A stretch of DNA of 40,167 nucleotides, from assembly GCA_022361455.1 (NCBI GenBank), contig JAKSAW010000813.1, forward strand, positions 1 through 40,167, in the 5' to 3' direction. Position 1 is the stretch's first letter. Every line of letters begins with the position of its first letter. A program made the translations under genes and the position numbers. Shown here in pieces: positions 9,319-18,192 of the stretch. The notes beneath the pieces are model-generated. The model did no database searches. It was given only the letters and a program-made list of their open reading frames with translations, and was not told the DNA's origin. Source of the stretch: Pseudomonadales bacterium (GTDB taxonomy: Bacteria > Pseudomonadota > Gammaproteobacteria > Pseudomonadales > Ketobacteraceae).

Positions 9319-9876
9319 ATGAATGAGCATCAGGATCTAGAGAACCCTTATCAACCTCCCGAGACGATCAGTCTTCGCAATGATGATGAGCCATACATTC
9401 CCAAGGTATTTTCATTTCGAGGTCGAATTGGTAGGGCTCGTTATCTTTGCTATTCCATTTGGCTGACATTTCTTGTCGCTGGCGTTGGTGTATTTGGCGG
9501 TGGATTATTTGCTGCCCTAGTCGCAGGTTTTGATGAAGCAGCGTTAATGAACTACGCACTAGTGCTCGGGATCTTAATTTATATCCCGATCTTCGCCGTC
9601 TTCTTTGTGGTGGCTCGACGCAGGTTGAATGATCTTGATTTCAGTGGCTGGTGGGGTGCACTCATATTTGTACCTATTTTGAATATCGGGCTGACCCTTT
9701 GTTTGGGGTTTCTACCAGGCAAGCAGGTGTCTAACCGTTACGGCCCCCCTGCTATTAGTAATAGTTGGCCGGTGATTGTGTTTGGTATCGGTGTGCCCAT
9801 GCTCGGGGTGTTGGCGCTAGTCATTGCTATTGTAATGCCTCTGTTGTTGGCGCCAGCGGTAATCCCACCCCCTTAA
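9319..9876 (+). CDS. DUF805 family membrane protein
   Basis: The 185-residue product has a soluble N-terminal tail (about 1-35, ENPYQPP) followed by four hydrophobic segments. The DUF805 hallmarks are present: FSFRGRIGRARYLCYSIW before the first helix, and the basic ARRRLNDLDFSGWW segment between the second and third. Function is unknown; members are small inner-membrane proteins. It follows gph after six bases, so it probably ends the rpe operon. A weak 5-bp hairpin (GGCCT at 9896 / AGGCC at 9911) followed by TATTTTCC may be a terminator. Confidence 0.82.
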   Translation: MNEHQDLENPYQPPETISLRNDDEPYIPKVFSFRGRIGRARYLCYSIWLTFLVAGVGVFGGGLFAALVAGFDEAALMNYALVLGILIYIPIFAVFFVVARRRLNDLDFSGWWGALIFVPILNIGLTLCLGFLPGKQVSNRYGPPAISNSWPVIVFGIGVPMLGVLALVIAIVMPLLLAPAVIPPP

Positions 9877-10230
9877 ACACCAAGCTTTGTATCAGGGCCT
9901 TATTCTATTCAGGCCACTATTTTCCTGCCCTCAAGCCTAGATTTGGCGGAAAATTTACGGTAGTGTTTGAGTTCGTTTAACTAGTAAAGACTTTCTAGCC
10001 GTGAGCCCAGTTAGTTTCCCTAATCGACAATTTGCAAATCGCCCTGTAGCACCTAGCGCGCTTTGTCTAAAACCATCTTGTTTACCACGTCGCTGGCGAT
10101 GGTGATGTCCTTTTGTGGCGTTTAGCAAGCCGCTAGCCATTGACTGGCCTACATTTCTTGTTAACCTCGCCACCATCTAGCATTTCTATCAATATTCAAT
10201 CATTAAAAGTTTAAAAATTAGGACTAGATC
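9877..10230 (+). other. 354-base gap before trpE; no gene or Trp leader peptide seen
   Basis: I looked here for a trp attenuator. No short open frame with tandem TGG codons is present, and there is no paired terminator/antiterminator. The short frames across the gap have unlikely composition. A possible promoter (TTGACT at 10140 with TAACCT 16 bases on) lies about 65 bases before trpE. A TTAACTAGTA string at 9977 resembles half of an enterobacterial TrpR site but has no matching half. The gap therefore holds mainly the trpE promoter and 5' leader. Confidence 0.5.
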
Positions 10231-11715
10231 ATGTCGCCTGAACAATTTCAGTCCCTTGCGGCCGAAGGATATAACAGTATACCGGTAATGCGCGAAGTCT
10301 TAGCGGATCTTGATACGCCCCTAAGCACATACCTTAAGCTTGCAGATGCCCCCTATAGTTATCTGTTTGAGTCCGTTCAAGGGGGTGAAAAGTGGGGCCG
10401 GTATTCAATTATTGGTTTGCCCTGTGACTTGATCCTAAGGGTCGTAGATAGAACCATAACCATTGAAGAAAACGGTACTGTAATTGAAACTCACCAAGTG
10501 GAAGATCCGCTTGCGTTTATCGAAGATTACGAAAAGCAGTTTCGAGTACCGGAGTTACCCAACTTGCCTCGATTTACGGGTGGGCTGGTTGGTTACTTTG
10601 GTTACGATATCGTGCGTTATATCGAGAAGCGTTTAGATCGCGGCGCAAAAGAGGATCCAATCGGCACCCCAGACATTATGTTGATGTTATCAACAGATGT
10701 GGTGGTGTTTGATACCTTGCGTGGCTCTTTGTTTGTCGTGACCCATGCAAACCCAGAAGAAAGCGATGCTTATGCTAAAGCAGAGCAACGCCTTGCTAAT
10801 TTGATTGAAAAATTAAAGTTACCCACACAGCATCCTGAATCTGGCGAGCATAAGACGGTTTCAGAAAGTGATTTTGTTTCTGGCTTTGAGCAACCGGCAT
10901 TCGAATCTGCGGTGAATGACATCAAAGATTATGTGTTAGCGGGTGATGTTATGCAGGTGGTTATTTCGCAGCGTATGAGCATTCCTTTTGATCGGCCGCC
11001 GATTAATTTATATCGCGCCTTGCGTTGCTTAAATCCTTCACCGTACATGTATTTTTTAAATATGGGTGATTTCCATATCGTTGGTTCTTCCCCGGAAATT
11101 TTAGCGCGTGTTGATCATGGCACTGTATCTGTTCGGCCCATAGCGGGTACTCGACGTAGAGGTAAAACTAGCGAAGATGATTTGGCTATGGAGCAGGATT
11201 TATTAAACGATCCTAAAGAAATTGCCGAGCATCTAATGCTGATTGATTTGGGCCGCAATGATGTTGGGCGCATTGCAGATATTGGCAGCGTAGAGCTTAC
11301 CGATAAAATGGTGGTGGAGCGTTATTCCCATGTGATGCATATCGTATCCAATGTGGAAGGTCAGCTGAAGGACGGCAAATCTGCTATGGATGTGTTGCGA
11401 GCAACTTTCCCAGCAGGAACATTAAGCGGAGCTCCAAAGATTCGCGCCATGGAAATTATCGATGATCTAGAACCGGTTAAGCGCGGTATTTATGGTGGTG
11501 CGGTTGGCTATCTTGCGTGGAATGGTGATATGGATACGGCAATCGCCATTCGCACGGCCGTGATTAAAGATGATCAACTACATATTCAAGCTGGTGCCGG
11601 GGTCGTGGCCGATTCAGTGCCGAAACTAGAGTGGAAAGAAACCAATAATAAGGCGCGGGCAATTTTTAAAGCGGTTGCGATGGCGTCTGGTGATTTGAAT
11701 CCACAAAATGATTAA
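10231..11715 (+). CDS. trpE: Anthranilate synthase component I
   Basis: TrpE uses ammonia or TrpG-delivered glutamine nitrogen to turn chorismate into anthranilate, the first step of tryptophan synthesis. It is 494 residues, normal for the short pseudomonad type. The N-terminal region has the tryptophan-feedback segment ([19 protein letters not shown]). The chorismate-binding domain carries [74 protein letters not shown] and [23 protein letters not shown] at 10231 follows a TAGGA ribosome site. trpG follows after 36 bases. Confidence 0.97.
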   Translation: MSPEQFQSLAAEGYNSIPVMREVLADLDTPLSTYLKLADAPYSYLFESVQGGEKWGRYSIIGLPCDLILRVVDRTITIEENGTVIETHQVEDPLAFIEDYEKQFRVPELPNLPRFTGGLVGYFGYDIVRYIEKRLDRGAKEDPIGTPDIMLMLSTDVVVFDTLRGSLFVVTHANPEESDAYAKAEQRLANLIEKLKLPTQHPESGEHKTVSESDFVSGFEQPAFESAVNDIKDYVLAGDVMQVVISQRMSIPFDRPPINLYRALRCLNPSPYMYFLNMGDFHIVGSSPEILARVDHGTVSVRPIAGTRRRGKTSEDDLAMEQDLLNDPKEIAEHLMLIDLGRNDVGRIADIGSVELTDKMVVERYSHVMHIVSNVEGQLKDGKSAMDVLRATFPAGTLSGAPKIRAMEIIDDLEPVKRGIYGGAVGYLAWNGDMDTAIAIRTAVIKDDQLHIQAGAGVVADSVPKLEWKETNNKARAIFKAVAMASGDLNPQND

Positions 11716-11751
11716 AGCGCTTCGGCCGACGGAATATAAGCGAGTATTAAC

Positions 11752-12333
11752 ATGTTATTAATGATCGATAACTACGACTCTTTTACCTACAACGTGGTTC
11801 AGTATTTTGGTGAACTCGGTGTAGATGTGCATGTGCACCGAAACGATGAAATCACCATTGAGCAGATTGAAACCATGAATCCCGAGCACTTAGTGATTTC
11901 ACCTGGGCCGTGCACACCTAATGAAGCGGGAATCTCAATGGCTGCTATTCAGCACTTTGCAGGAAAGCTACCAATACTTGGAATTTGTTTGGGGCACCAA
12001 AGTATTGGCCAGGTATTTGGTGGCAATGTGGTGAGAGCTGACCAAGTGATGCATGGCAAAACATCCCCTGTTTACCACAATGACAAGGGTGTGTTTTCTG
12101 GATTGAACAATCCTTTCGAAGCCACTCGTTATCACTCTTTGGTAGTCGATTTGGAAACGCTACCGGAGTGTTTAGAAGTTACTGCTTGGACGCAAACTGA
12201 AAGTGGCGATCAGGATAAAATTATGGGCCTGCGTCATAAAACGCTGCCAATTCAGGGGGTGCAATTCCATCCTGAATCCATTTTAACGGAGCAAGGTCAC
12301 CAGCTATTGAAAAACTTTTTGGATGGCGTGTAG
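11752..12333 (+). CDS. trpG: Anthranilate synthase component II (glutamine amidotransferase)
   Basis: TrpG hydrolyses glutamine and channels ammonia to TrpE. The 193-residue class-I amidotransferase has its triad: Cys in [11 protein letters not shown], and His and Glu in [27 protein letters not shown] at the N terminus is typical, as is [12 protein letters not shown]. It sits 36 bases after trpE and only six bases before a RegB-type kinase, so trpE-trpG-regB-regA probably form one transcript. In Pseudomonas, trpG is followed directly by trpD-trpC; here those lie 3.6 kb further on. The same subunit often also serves folate (PabA) synthesis. Confidence 0.96.
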   Translation: MLLMIDNYDSFTYNVVQYFGELGVDVHVHRNDEITIEQIETMNPEHLVISPGPCTPNEAGISMAAIQHFAGKLPILGICLGHQSIGQVFGGNVVRADQVMHGKTSPVYHNDKGVFSGLNNPFEATRYHSLVVDLETLPECLEVTAWTQTESGDQDKIMGLRHKTLPIQGVQFHPESILTEQGHQLLKNFLDGV

Positions 12334-12339
12334 GTTTTA

Positions 12340-13653
12340 ATGGAAACGGCAGCAACAGAACCTTGGTATCGGGTATCGTTGGGGCAAGAAACCCTGCGAT
12401 ACCTTGCCAATTACTTTGCCGTTCAGTCTTTGGTAGTGGCTCTTTTTGTTGCAGCGTTTTATTTCTATTGGGACTTTGAGTTTCCCCAAAGGCTTATAGC
12501 CATTTTCTTACCACTGCAATTGTTGTGTACCGCAGCTGCGTTTCGTTTAGCTTATACCGCGCAAATGGTGCAGACCAAAAACTATTTGCTGCTGCTCTTA
12601 ATGTCGGTGGGATTATTGGTTTGGTTTCTACATGATAGCGGTGGTCATACTAATCCATTAATTTCTTTATTATTGGTGCCGCTTGCCATGAGTGCCGCTT
12701 TATTGGGGTGGCAAGCCTCCGTCATTATTGCGTTGGTAGTGGTGGCTGCTTACGCAGGGTTAATGAATTTTTATGTGCCGCTCGGTGATGCAGAAATGTC
12801 AGGCCACCACCATCATCATGACTCAAACTCCCAATTAGCTCAGTTACATTTATACGGTATGTGGCTGACTTTTTGTTTATCGGCTTTATTGATTTTGGTG
12901 TTAGTTATTCCCTTGGCATCATCGATTCGTAAACAGCGGGAATATATTGCGAGACAGCGGGAGCAAGCCCTACAGGATGAGCGTTTAGTGGCAATGGCGA
13001 CTTTTGCTGCCAGTGCTGCTCATCAATTAGGTACGCCATTATCCACGTTGTCGGTATTAGCTGAAGATTTGGCAGAAGAATTCAAGCAGGAGGATGTCGT
13101 TCAGGAAGACTTGTCCTTAATGGCGGAGCAAATTCAACTGTGTAAAAAAACGTTGCATTCAATGATGCAACGAGCCGATGCCATTCGTAATCAATCCTAT
13201 GAAATTGTGTCATTAATGGATTTGATTCCAAAAATTAGTAGCCAGTTTAATTTATTAAATCCTGCGTATGTGCTTTCTGTAAAAACCGATATTCCGGAAA
13301 GTGTATTTCTTAAAAGTGATGAAACCCTGGAACAAGCTATCTTGAATTTGCTAGATAATGCGGCTCGCGCAGGTGAGGATAACCCCGCATTAGAAATCGA
13401 TACAAATGAAGAAGATGTGTGCTTGCGCATCTTAGACGTGGGGCCAGGATTCTCGGCTTCGGTATTACAAAATGTCGGTCAACCCTTTATCTCCACGCGG
13501 GAGAAGAATGAAGGCATGGGTTTGGGGTTGTTTCTGTCCAATGCGACCATTAATCGGCTGGGAGGAAGCTTAAAACTATTTACCGCTGATACCGGAAGCA
13601 TTGCAGAAGTTTGGCTACCAAAAGCTTCTCCACAAGATAGCGTTGGGGCGTAG
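12340..13653 (+). CDS. regB: RegB/PrrB/ActS-type redox sensor histidine kinase
   Basis: This 437-residue kinase matches the RegB family, which senses the quinone pool and redox state and phosphorylates RegA. About six N-terminal membrane segments (30-200) include the quinone-linked box GGHTNP (compare GGxxNP). The H box is AAHQLGTPLSTL with phospho-acceptor H228. C268 (QLCKKTL) lies exactly 40 residues later, as the redox-active C265 does after H225 in Rhodobacter RegB. ATP-binding boxes follow: ILNLLDNAARAG, DVGPGFS and GMGLGLFLS. An extra-membrane loop carries five consecutive histidines (156-160). It lies six bases after trpG and eleven before its response regulator. Pseudomonads call the homologue RoxS. 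Confidence 0.9.
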   Translation: METAATEPWYRVSLGQETLRYLANYFAVQSLVVALFVAAFYFYWDFEFPQRLIAIFLPLQLLCTAAAFRLAYTAQMVQTKNYLLLLLMSVGLLVWFLHDSGGHTNPLISLLLVPLAMSAALLGWQASVIIALVVVAAYAGLMNFYVPLGDAEMSGHHHHHDSNSQLAQLHLYGMWLTFCLSALLILVLVIPLASSIRKQREYIARQREQALQDERLVAMATFAASAAHQLGTPLSTLSVLAEDLAEEFKQEDVVQEDLSLMAEQIQLCKKTLHSMMQRADAIRNQSYEIVSLMDLIPKISSQFNLLNPAYVLSVKTDIPESVFLKSDETLEQAILNLLDNAARAGEDNPALEIDTNEEDVCLRILDVGPGFSASVLQNVGQPFISTREKNEGMGLGLFLSNATINRLGGSLKLFTADTGSIAEVWLPKASPQDSVGA

Positions 13654-13663
13654 TTAGGTTAAA

Positions 13664-14224
13664 ATGGCGACCATGTCGAAAGAGTTTTTACTAATTGATG
13701 ATGATGAGGTTTTCCTGGCGACAATGTCCAGAAGCCTTTCCCGTCGCGGTGAGCTAGTACTCAGTGCCAACAATGGTGAGGAGGCGCTTAGGCTAGTCGC
13801 GGAAAAGAAACCGTCGCGCATATTGCTCGATCTTAATCTAGAGGAGGAAAGTGGCTTACAGCTGTTGCCACAAATTCTTAAGCTGCATCCCGTGGCTCAT
13901 GTTATCTTGCTCACTGGCTACGCTAGTGTTGCTACCGCGGTGGAAGCCATGAAAAAAGGCGCAGTCAATTATTTGTGCAAGCCTGCCACCGCTAGTGATG
14001 TATTGGCTGCTTTTGCTGCTGAGAGTGCAGATGTTGAAAACGATTCATCGGAAAATGAATCTGAAGAATCAGAAATGGCACCAATCTCTATCCCTCGGCT
14101 TGAGTGGGAGCATATTCAGCGAGTGCTCCAAGAAAACGATGGCAATATTTCGGCAACCGCGCGGGCTTTGGGTATGCATCGAAGAACTCTACAACGCAAA
14201 CTACAAAAGCGCTCTCCCAAGTAA
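13664..14224 (+). CDS. regA: RegA/PrrA/ActR-type response regulator with Fis-type helix-turn-helix
   Basis: This is the partner of the upstream kinase and should control respiratory and redox genes. The receiver domain (about 5-120) has the acidic pocket IDDDE, phospho-acceptor D56 (ILLDLNL), the switch threonine in LLTGYAS and the conserved lysine in LCKPA. An acidic linker (about 125-138) leads to a C-terminal Fis-like DNA-binding helix-turn-helix (NISATARALGMHRRTLQRKLQKR), which defines the RegA family. The start at 13664 has an AGGTTAA ribosome site; ATG three codons later is an alternative. It lies eleven bases after regB. Confidence 0.92.
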   Translation: MATMSKEFLLIDDDEVFLATMSRSLSRRGELVLSANNGEEALRLVAEKKPSRILLDLNLEEESGLQLLPQILKLHPVAHVILLTGYASVATAVEAMKKGAVNYLCKPATASDVLAAFAAESADVENDSSENESEESEMAPISIPRLEWEHIQRVLQENDGNISATARALGMHRRTLQRKLQKRSPK

Positions 14225-14261
14225 TTAAAGTTCTTATCTATTTCCTGGTTTAGTCATCCAT

Positions 14262-14275
14262 TAAACAAGTGTTTA
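14262..14275. promoter_or_regulatory. 6-2-6 inverted repeat upstream of the GH5 gene
   Basis: TAAACA-AG-TGTTTA is a perfect palindrome between regA and the glycosidase gene, 71 bases before its start. TTGACG at 14284 and TACTAT at 14305 with a short 15-base spacer may be the promoter, which would place the palindrome just upstream as an operator. Such short repeats can occur by chance. Confidence 0.3.
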
Positions 14276-14346
14276 CTAATTTTGATTGACGCTGGCATCT
14301 TGTTGGTACTATCGTGCATCTTTTGCCGCTAATAACAATAAAGATC

Positions 14347-15768
14347 ATGATTAGAAAAAATACGATAAAAATTAGATGCTTAGTGCTAATGGGGGTGGTT
14401 TTTCTCGCCGGCTGTTGGCAGAAACCAGAACAAGTTCGCTATATCACCGATGAACAGGGGCGTGCGTTGGTGCTTCATGGCATCAATTCCAGCAGTAGTG
14501 CAAAGAATCCAGCCACAGGTCATTTGCCCTGGGTGACCGAGGAAGATGTGCGCCAGGAGACTGTGGATTGGGGATTTAACTTCGTTCGCTTTCTTATTTT
14601 TTGGGATGGCATAGAGCCTGAGCGCGGAGTTTACGACGAAGCCTACCTTGATGCTGTTGAGGAGCGTATTCGTTGGTACACCGACAATGGTGCTTATGTG
14701 ATGCTCGATATGCATCAGGATATTTATGGTCATGCGGTCGGTGGAAATGGTGCTCCCGAGTGGGCCACTGAAACGAGTCTAATGGAATGGTTTAGTCTGG
14801 ATTTTCCCGGAGCACCTTGGTGGGTGAAAAATATTGATCCTAGTGTCATCGCCGCTTTTATGAATTTTTGGCAATACGGTGAGCACCACTATTTACAAGA
14901 TCACTATATCGCTGCCTGGCAGAAGGTGGCTGAGCGTTTTAAGGATAATCCCAACGTCATTGCCTATGATCTGATGAATGAGCCTCATGCAGGTGATCTG
15001 GGTAAAGCCTTTGGTTTTAGCTTTGAATCCACTTGGTTGATCGGTTTGTATGATCGATTAATTCCAGCCATTCGTGAAATAGACAATGACACTGTCATTG
15101 CATTTGAGCCACAGTCGTTGGCAATTAACTTTGGCTTACCTTCGAATTTGCCCTTCGTTAATGACGCTCGTGAAGGTGAGCGCCGCTTAGCTTATGCCCC
15201 CCATATGTATCCATTCACGCTGCACGAAGGTGTCCCCTACAATCTGCTGGATCAGCAACAAATGCGTGATTGGAACCGTAATAGAACGGCAGAGTTGAAT
15301 CTGCAGCAGGTGCCGCTCATTGTCGGTGAGTTTGGTGGTAGCGATAGCACTAAGGGCTTTGATCTGTTTCTCCAAGACACGTTGGAAATGTTCGACACCA
15401 TGGGCGCAAGCTGGGCCTATTGGTCTAATGATCCTGGTGGATGGGGGTTGTTAGATAGTAACGGTGAAGAAACACCGAAAGTGAATCACCTGGTGCGGCC
15501 ATATTCGCGCGCGGTTGCTGGGGAGCCCGTGTCCTTCTCCTACGATCCTGATACACAAGTATTCCAACTTATCTACGATGAAAAGCCCGGTGTAACCGGC
15601 GAAACTGAGATTTTTATTCCCAATCGACACTATCCAAATGGATGGGATGTCACTGTGTCTGATCAGTCCGGACAATGGTCGTCCCGTTGGAATCAGGAAA
15701 GGCAAATTCTTTATCTTTCTTTAGATCCAGACGCTAATCGGCATGAGATCACAATCACCCCAAAATAA
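14347..15768 (+). CDS. Endoglycoceramidase-like GH5 glycoside hydrolase, lipoprotein
   Basis: Endoglycoceramidases cut the bond between the oligosaccharide and ceramide of glycosphingolipids. The product (473 residues) starts with a lipoprotein signal (LMGVVFLAGC, lipobox LAGC), so it should be membrane-anchored. The N-terminal LHGINSSSSAKNPATG and VMLDMHQDIYGHA segments are characteristic of the endoglycoceramidase branch of GH5. The catalytic acid/base is E212 (LMNEPH) and the nucleophile E328 (VGEFGG). After the barrel, a C-terminal beta-sandwich of about 90 residues follows (from RPYSRAVAGEPVSF). ATG at 14347 is preferred; a GTG at 14314 would precede the lipoprotein signal. It sits unexpectedly between trpG-regBA and trpDC. 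Related GH5 enzymes act on steryl glucosides or other glycolipids, so the substrate is not certain. Confidence 0.87.
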   Translation: MIRKNTIKIRCLVLMGVVFLAGCWQKPEQVRYITDEQGRALVLHGINSSSSAKNPATGHLPWVTEEDVRQETVDWGFNFVRFLIFWDGIEPERGVYDEAYLDAVEERIRWYTDNGAYVMLDMHQDIYGHAVGGNGAPEWATETSLMEWFSLDFPGAPWWVKNIDPSVIAAFMNFWQYGEHHYLQDHYIAAWQKVAERFKDNPNVIAYDLMNEPHAGDLGKAFGFSFESTWLIGLYDRLIPAIREIDNDTVIAFEPQSLAINFGLPSNLPFVNDAREGERRLAYAPHMYPFTLHEGVPYNLLDQQQMRDWNRNRTAELNLQQVPLIVGEFGGSDSTKGFDLFLQDTLEMFDTMGASWAYWSNDPGGWGLLDSNGEETPKVNHLVRPYSRAVAGEPVSFSYDPDTQVFQLIYDEKPGVTGETEIFIPNRHYPNGWDVTVSDQSGQWSSRWNQERQILYLSLDPDANRHEITITPK

Positions 15769-15836
15769 GCTCGCGCGAAATAACCTGGGCGCGTTCGCAA
15801 AGATAAGCGACCGTGCCCTTTTTCTGTTCTAGTTAC

Positions 15837-15866
15837 TTAACCCTGCCTTACTGCAGGTGCTACAAT
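15837..15866 (+). promoter_or_regulatory. Promoter of trpD-trpC
   Basis: TTAACC (-35) and TACAAT (-10) are separated by 18 bases, 45 bases before the trpD start. A 5-bp inverted repeat (CCTGC / GCAGG, 15842-15857) lies between the boxes and could be an operator. A separate promoter makes sense because trpDC are cut off from trpEG here. Confidence 0.5.
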
Positions 15867-15910
15867 CGCCTCCTCTTTTAAAAGACCAGATAAGCCCTTG
15901 GGGAATCAGA

Positions 15911-16942
15911 ATGGATATTCAAGCAGCGCTGAAGAAAGTGATTGAATCGGAAAACCTTACCGAAGCAGAAATGGCTGATGTGATGCGCCAGATCATGACG
16001 GGTGGTGCGACTCCCGCGCAAATCGGCGGTTTTTTGATTGGCTTGCGTATGAAAGGCGAAACCATTGATGAGATTACAGGGGCGGCTAGAGTGATGCGCG
16101 AGCTAGCGACGCCTGTGGTCGTGGAAAAGGATTACCTCGTTGATACCTGCGGTACCGGTGGCGACGGCGCCAATACATTTAATATCTCTACCACCTGCGC
16201 CTTCGTTGTGGCTGCGGCTGGTGGCCATGTGGCAAAACATGGTAACCGCTCGGTGTCTAGCTCCAGTGGCAGTGCCGATGTTTTAGAGGCAGCTGGAGTC
16301 AAGCTTGATATGACACCGGAGCAAGTAGCTCGCTGTGTGGACACATTAGGTGTTGGATTTATGTTTGCGCCGGCTCACCATGGTGCGATGAAACATGCTA
16401 TTGGTCCTCGTAAAGAAATGGCGGTGCGAACTATCTTTAACGTGCTGGGCCCACTAACCAACCCAGCTGGCGCTAAACGCCAAGTGATTGGAGTATTCGA
16501 TAAAGCTTGGTTGCGTCCCCTAGCAGAGGTTCTGCAGCGATTGGGGAGTGATCATGTCATGATTGTGCATGCCCAAGATGGTTTAGATGAGATCAGTATT
16601 GCTGCGCCTACGGATGTGGCGGAGATGAAAAATGGTGAGATCACTGAGTACCAAATTACCCCAGAACAGTTTGATATTGAGCGTGCTGATTTGAGCAGTA
16701 TCGCTGCTGATTCAGTGGAGCAAAGCCTCGCGACCATTAAGAGCGTGTTGGGCAAAGAAGAAGGCCCGGCTGCGGACATCGTGGCATTAAATGCCGGCGC
16801 GGCTATCTATGTGTCGGGCATGGCTACAACTTTGGAACAAGGTGTTGCCCAAGCGCAAGATGCCATTGGTAGCGGTTTAGCCTTAGCCAAGCTAAATGAG
16901 CTAGTGCAAACATCTACCGTCTATCGTCAAGAGGATGCCTAG
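15911..16942 (+). CDS. trpD: Anthranilate phosphoribosyltransferase
   Basis: TrpD joins anthranilate to phosphoribosyl pyrophosphate, the second committed step to tryptophan. The protein (343 residues) has the PRPP-binding signature [18 protein letters not shown], then [19 protein letters not shown]. It also has [21 protein letters not shown] and the hinge [13 protein letters not shown] at 15911 follows GGGGA; 18 codons of upstream open frame lack a ribosome site. It overlaps or abuts trpC, giving a trpDC operon separate from trpEG. Confidence 0.96.
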   Translation: MDIQAALKKVIESENLTEAEMADVMRQIMTGGATPAQIGGFLIGLRMKGETIDEITGAARVMRELATPVVVEKDYLVDTCGTGGDGANTFNISTTCAFVVAAAGGHVAKHGNRSVSSSSGSADVLEAAGVKLDMTPEQVARCVDTLGVGFMFAPAHHGAMKHAIGPRKEMAVRTIFNVLGPLTNPAGAKRQVIGVFDKAWLRPLAEVLQRLGSDHVMIVHAQDGLDEISIAAPTDVAEMKNGEITEYQITPEQFDIERADLSSIAADSVEQSLATIKSVLGKEEGPAADIVALNAGAAIYVSGMATTLEQGVAQAQDAIGSGLALAKLNELVQTSTVYRQEDA

Positions 16943-16946
16943 CAGT

Positions 16947-17750
16947 ATGGATCGAACACCGACGGTGCTAAGAAAGATTGTTGATCGCAAAGTTGAAGAG
17001 ATCAAAGAGCGCCAAGCAATAGTGAGTGAGCAGGGTTTATTGGATCAGTTAGCTGATGCGGACCCTGTGCGTGGTTTTGTTAAGGCAATTGAAAGCAAGT
17101 TATCTGAAGATAAACCTGCCGTTATTGCTGAAGTTAAAAAGGCGTCACCTAGTAAAGGTATTATTCGCGAAGACTTTGATCCAGTGGCGATTGCAAAGGC
17201 TTATGAATTTGGTGGCGCCGCTTGTATGAGCGTGCTTACAGATCGTGATTTCTTTAAGGGGCATGAAGATTATCTAATCGCTGCTCGTGATGCCTGTGCG
17301 TTACCCGTGATTCGTAAAGACTTCATTATCGACACTTATCAGGTCGCGGAAGCTAGAAGTATTAACGCTGATTGTATTCTATTGATCGTGGCTTGTTTGG
17401 AAGATGCTCAAATGAAAGACCTGGCCCATTGTGCCCAGGATTTGGGTATGGACGTGTTGGTGGAAGTTCATGATGAACAGGAGCTGGAGCGAGCCTTGGC
17501 GTTGGAAACCCGTTTGTTGGGGATTAACAATCGTAATCTGCATAACTTTGAAACCAGCTTAGATACCACCTATCGGCTGCTTAAGGGTATGCCGAGTGAT
17601 CGAATTGTGGTCACTGAAAGTGGTATCCATACTCAAGATGATGCTATTGCAATGCAAAATCATGGGGTAAATAGCTTTCTGGTGGGCGAGGCCTTTATGC
17701 GCCAAGCGGACCCTGGTTTAGCACTAAAGACTTTGTTTTCAATGAGTTAA
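16947..17750 (+). CDS. trpC: Indole-3-glycerol-phosphate synthase
   Basis: TrpC closes the indole ring of carboxyphenylamino-deoxyribulose phosphate. The protein is a 267-residue TIM barrel and is not fused to TrpF. Family segments include [15 protein letters not shown], the substrate-binding [58 protein letters not shown] and [14 protein letters not shown] at 16947 has AGAGGA 11 bases upstream. A second in-frame ATG at 16935 would overlap trpD by eight bases and has poor spacing. No terminator is obvious, but a strong independent promoter follows. Confidence 0.96.
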   Translation: MDRTPTVLRKIVDRKVEEIKERQAIVSEQGLLDQLADADPVRGFVKAIESKLSEDKPAVIAEVKKASPSKGIIREDFDPVAIAKAYEFGGAACMSVLTDRDFFKGHEDYLIAARDACALPVIRKDFIIDTYQVAEARSINADCILLIVACLEDAQMKDLAHCAQDLGMDVLVEVHDEQELERALALETRLLGINNRNLHNFETSLDTTYRLLKGMPSDRIVVTESGIHTQDDAIAMQNHGVNSFLVGEAFMRQADPGLALKTLFSMS

Positions 17751-17829
17751 CATAACTCAACAAAGAAATACGAAACGTAAATACAACGTTTACTTGCTCG
17801 GTGGTAGTGTAAAACCTGTTTCAGAGTCA

Positions 17830-17858
17830 TTGACTTTTATAGGGGCTACCTCTATAAG
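17830..17858 (+). promoter_or_regulatory. Strong sigma-70 promoter of the tiny membrane-protein gene at 17930
   Basis: TTGACT and TATAAG are 17 bases apart, close to consensus, about 65 bases before the start of the small gene. An imperfect inverted repeat (TATAG ... CTATA, 17838-17856) covers the spacer and -10 box. The leader then has a short GACC/GGTC hairpin at about 17860-17870. Confidence 0.65.
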
Positions 17859-17929
17859 AGACCGATGGTCGCATAAATAGAGTGTTTGCGGTCATCTTTA
17901 AATTTTTGTGAGGATAGAAGGAGTTCGGT

Positions 17930-18109
17930 ATGGGACACGTAATCTTGGTATTTGGGACACTGGTTGCGATTAATTTGGGATTGGGGTACGTAGTATCTGA
18001 TTACCTTTATGAAGATGAGCAGCAACAAGGTGTTGTAGAAATTCAAGAAGTGTCGCCTGAAGCGGCGGCATCAACAGAGCCTGCAGTTGAGGCTCCTAAA
18101 GCTGAATAA
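17930..18109 (+). CDS. Tiny single-pass membrane protein with acidic tail (paralogue of 32697-32900)
   Basis: The 59-residue product starts with one hydrophobic helix (HVILVFGTLVAINLGLGYVV, residues 3-22). An acidic, Pro/Ala-rich tail follows (YEDEQQQGVVEIQEVSPEAAA and on). It has its own near-consensus promoter, a good GAAGGAG ribosome site six bases before ATG, and a strong terminator, so it is very likely a real gene. The minus-strand gene at 32697-32900 encodes a clear relative: both share LVA-x-N-x-GL-x-YV-x-S, then G(V/I)VE(V/I)-x-EV and a Pro/Ala tail. The family is unknown to me. A small inner-membrane regulator or complex subunit is possible. Confidence 0.8.
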   Translation: MGHVILVFGTLVAINLGLGYVVSDYLYEDEQQQGVVEIQEVSPEAAASTEPAVEAPKAE

Positions 18110-18137
18110 GCTTTTATTGATCAACTGAACAACGTTT

Positions 18138-18164
18138 AAGGGCCTCATTTGAGGCCCTTTTTTT
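18138..18164 (+). terminator. Intrinsic terminator after the tiny membrane-protein gene
   Basis: A 9-bp perfect stem (AAGGGCCTC / GAGGCCCTT) with loop ATTT runs into seven T, 28 bases after the stop. It also separates the gene from the convergent crp. Confidence 0.9.
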
Positions 18165-18192
18165 ATGCGTTATTGGTAGCTGGCGGTGGCTG

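Noticed and set aside
9976..9986. TTTAACTAGTA resembling half of a TrpR operator
   Set aside because: The second half is missing and it lies about 250 bases before trpE, so it is most likely chance.
9955..10176. 73-codon minus-strand open frame before trpE
   Set aside because: Unlikely composition (His/Arg-rich), no ribosome site, and no terminator; looks like a chance frame.
12805..12819. Run of five histidine codons, as in an engineered tag
   Set aside because: It is internal to a natural kinase reading frame with mixed CAC/CAT codons and no vector sequence.
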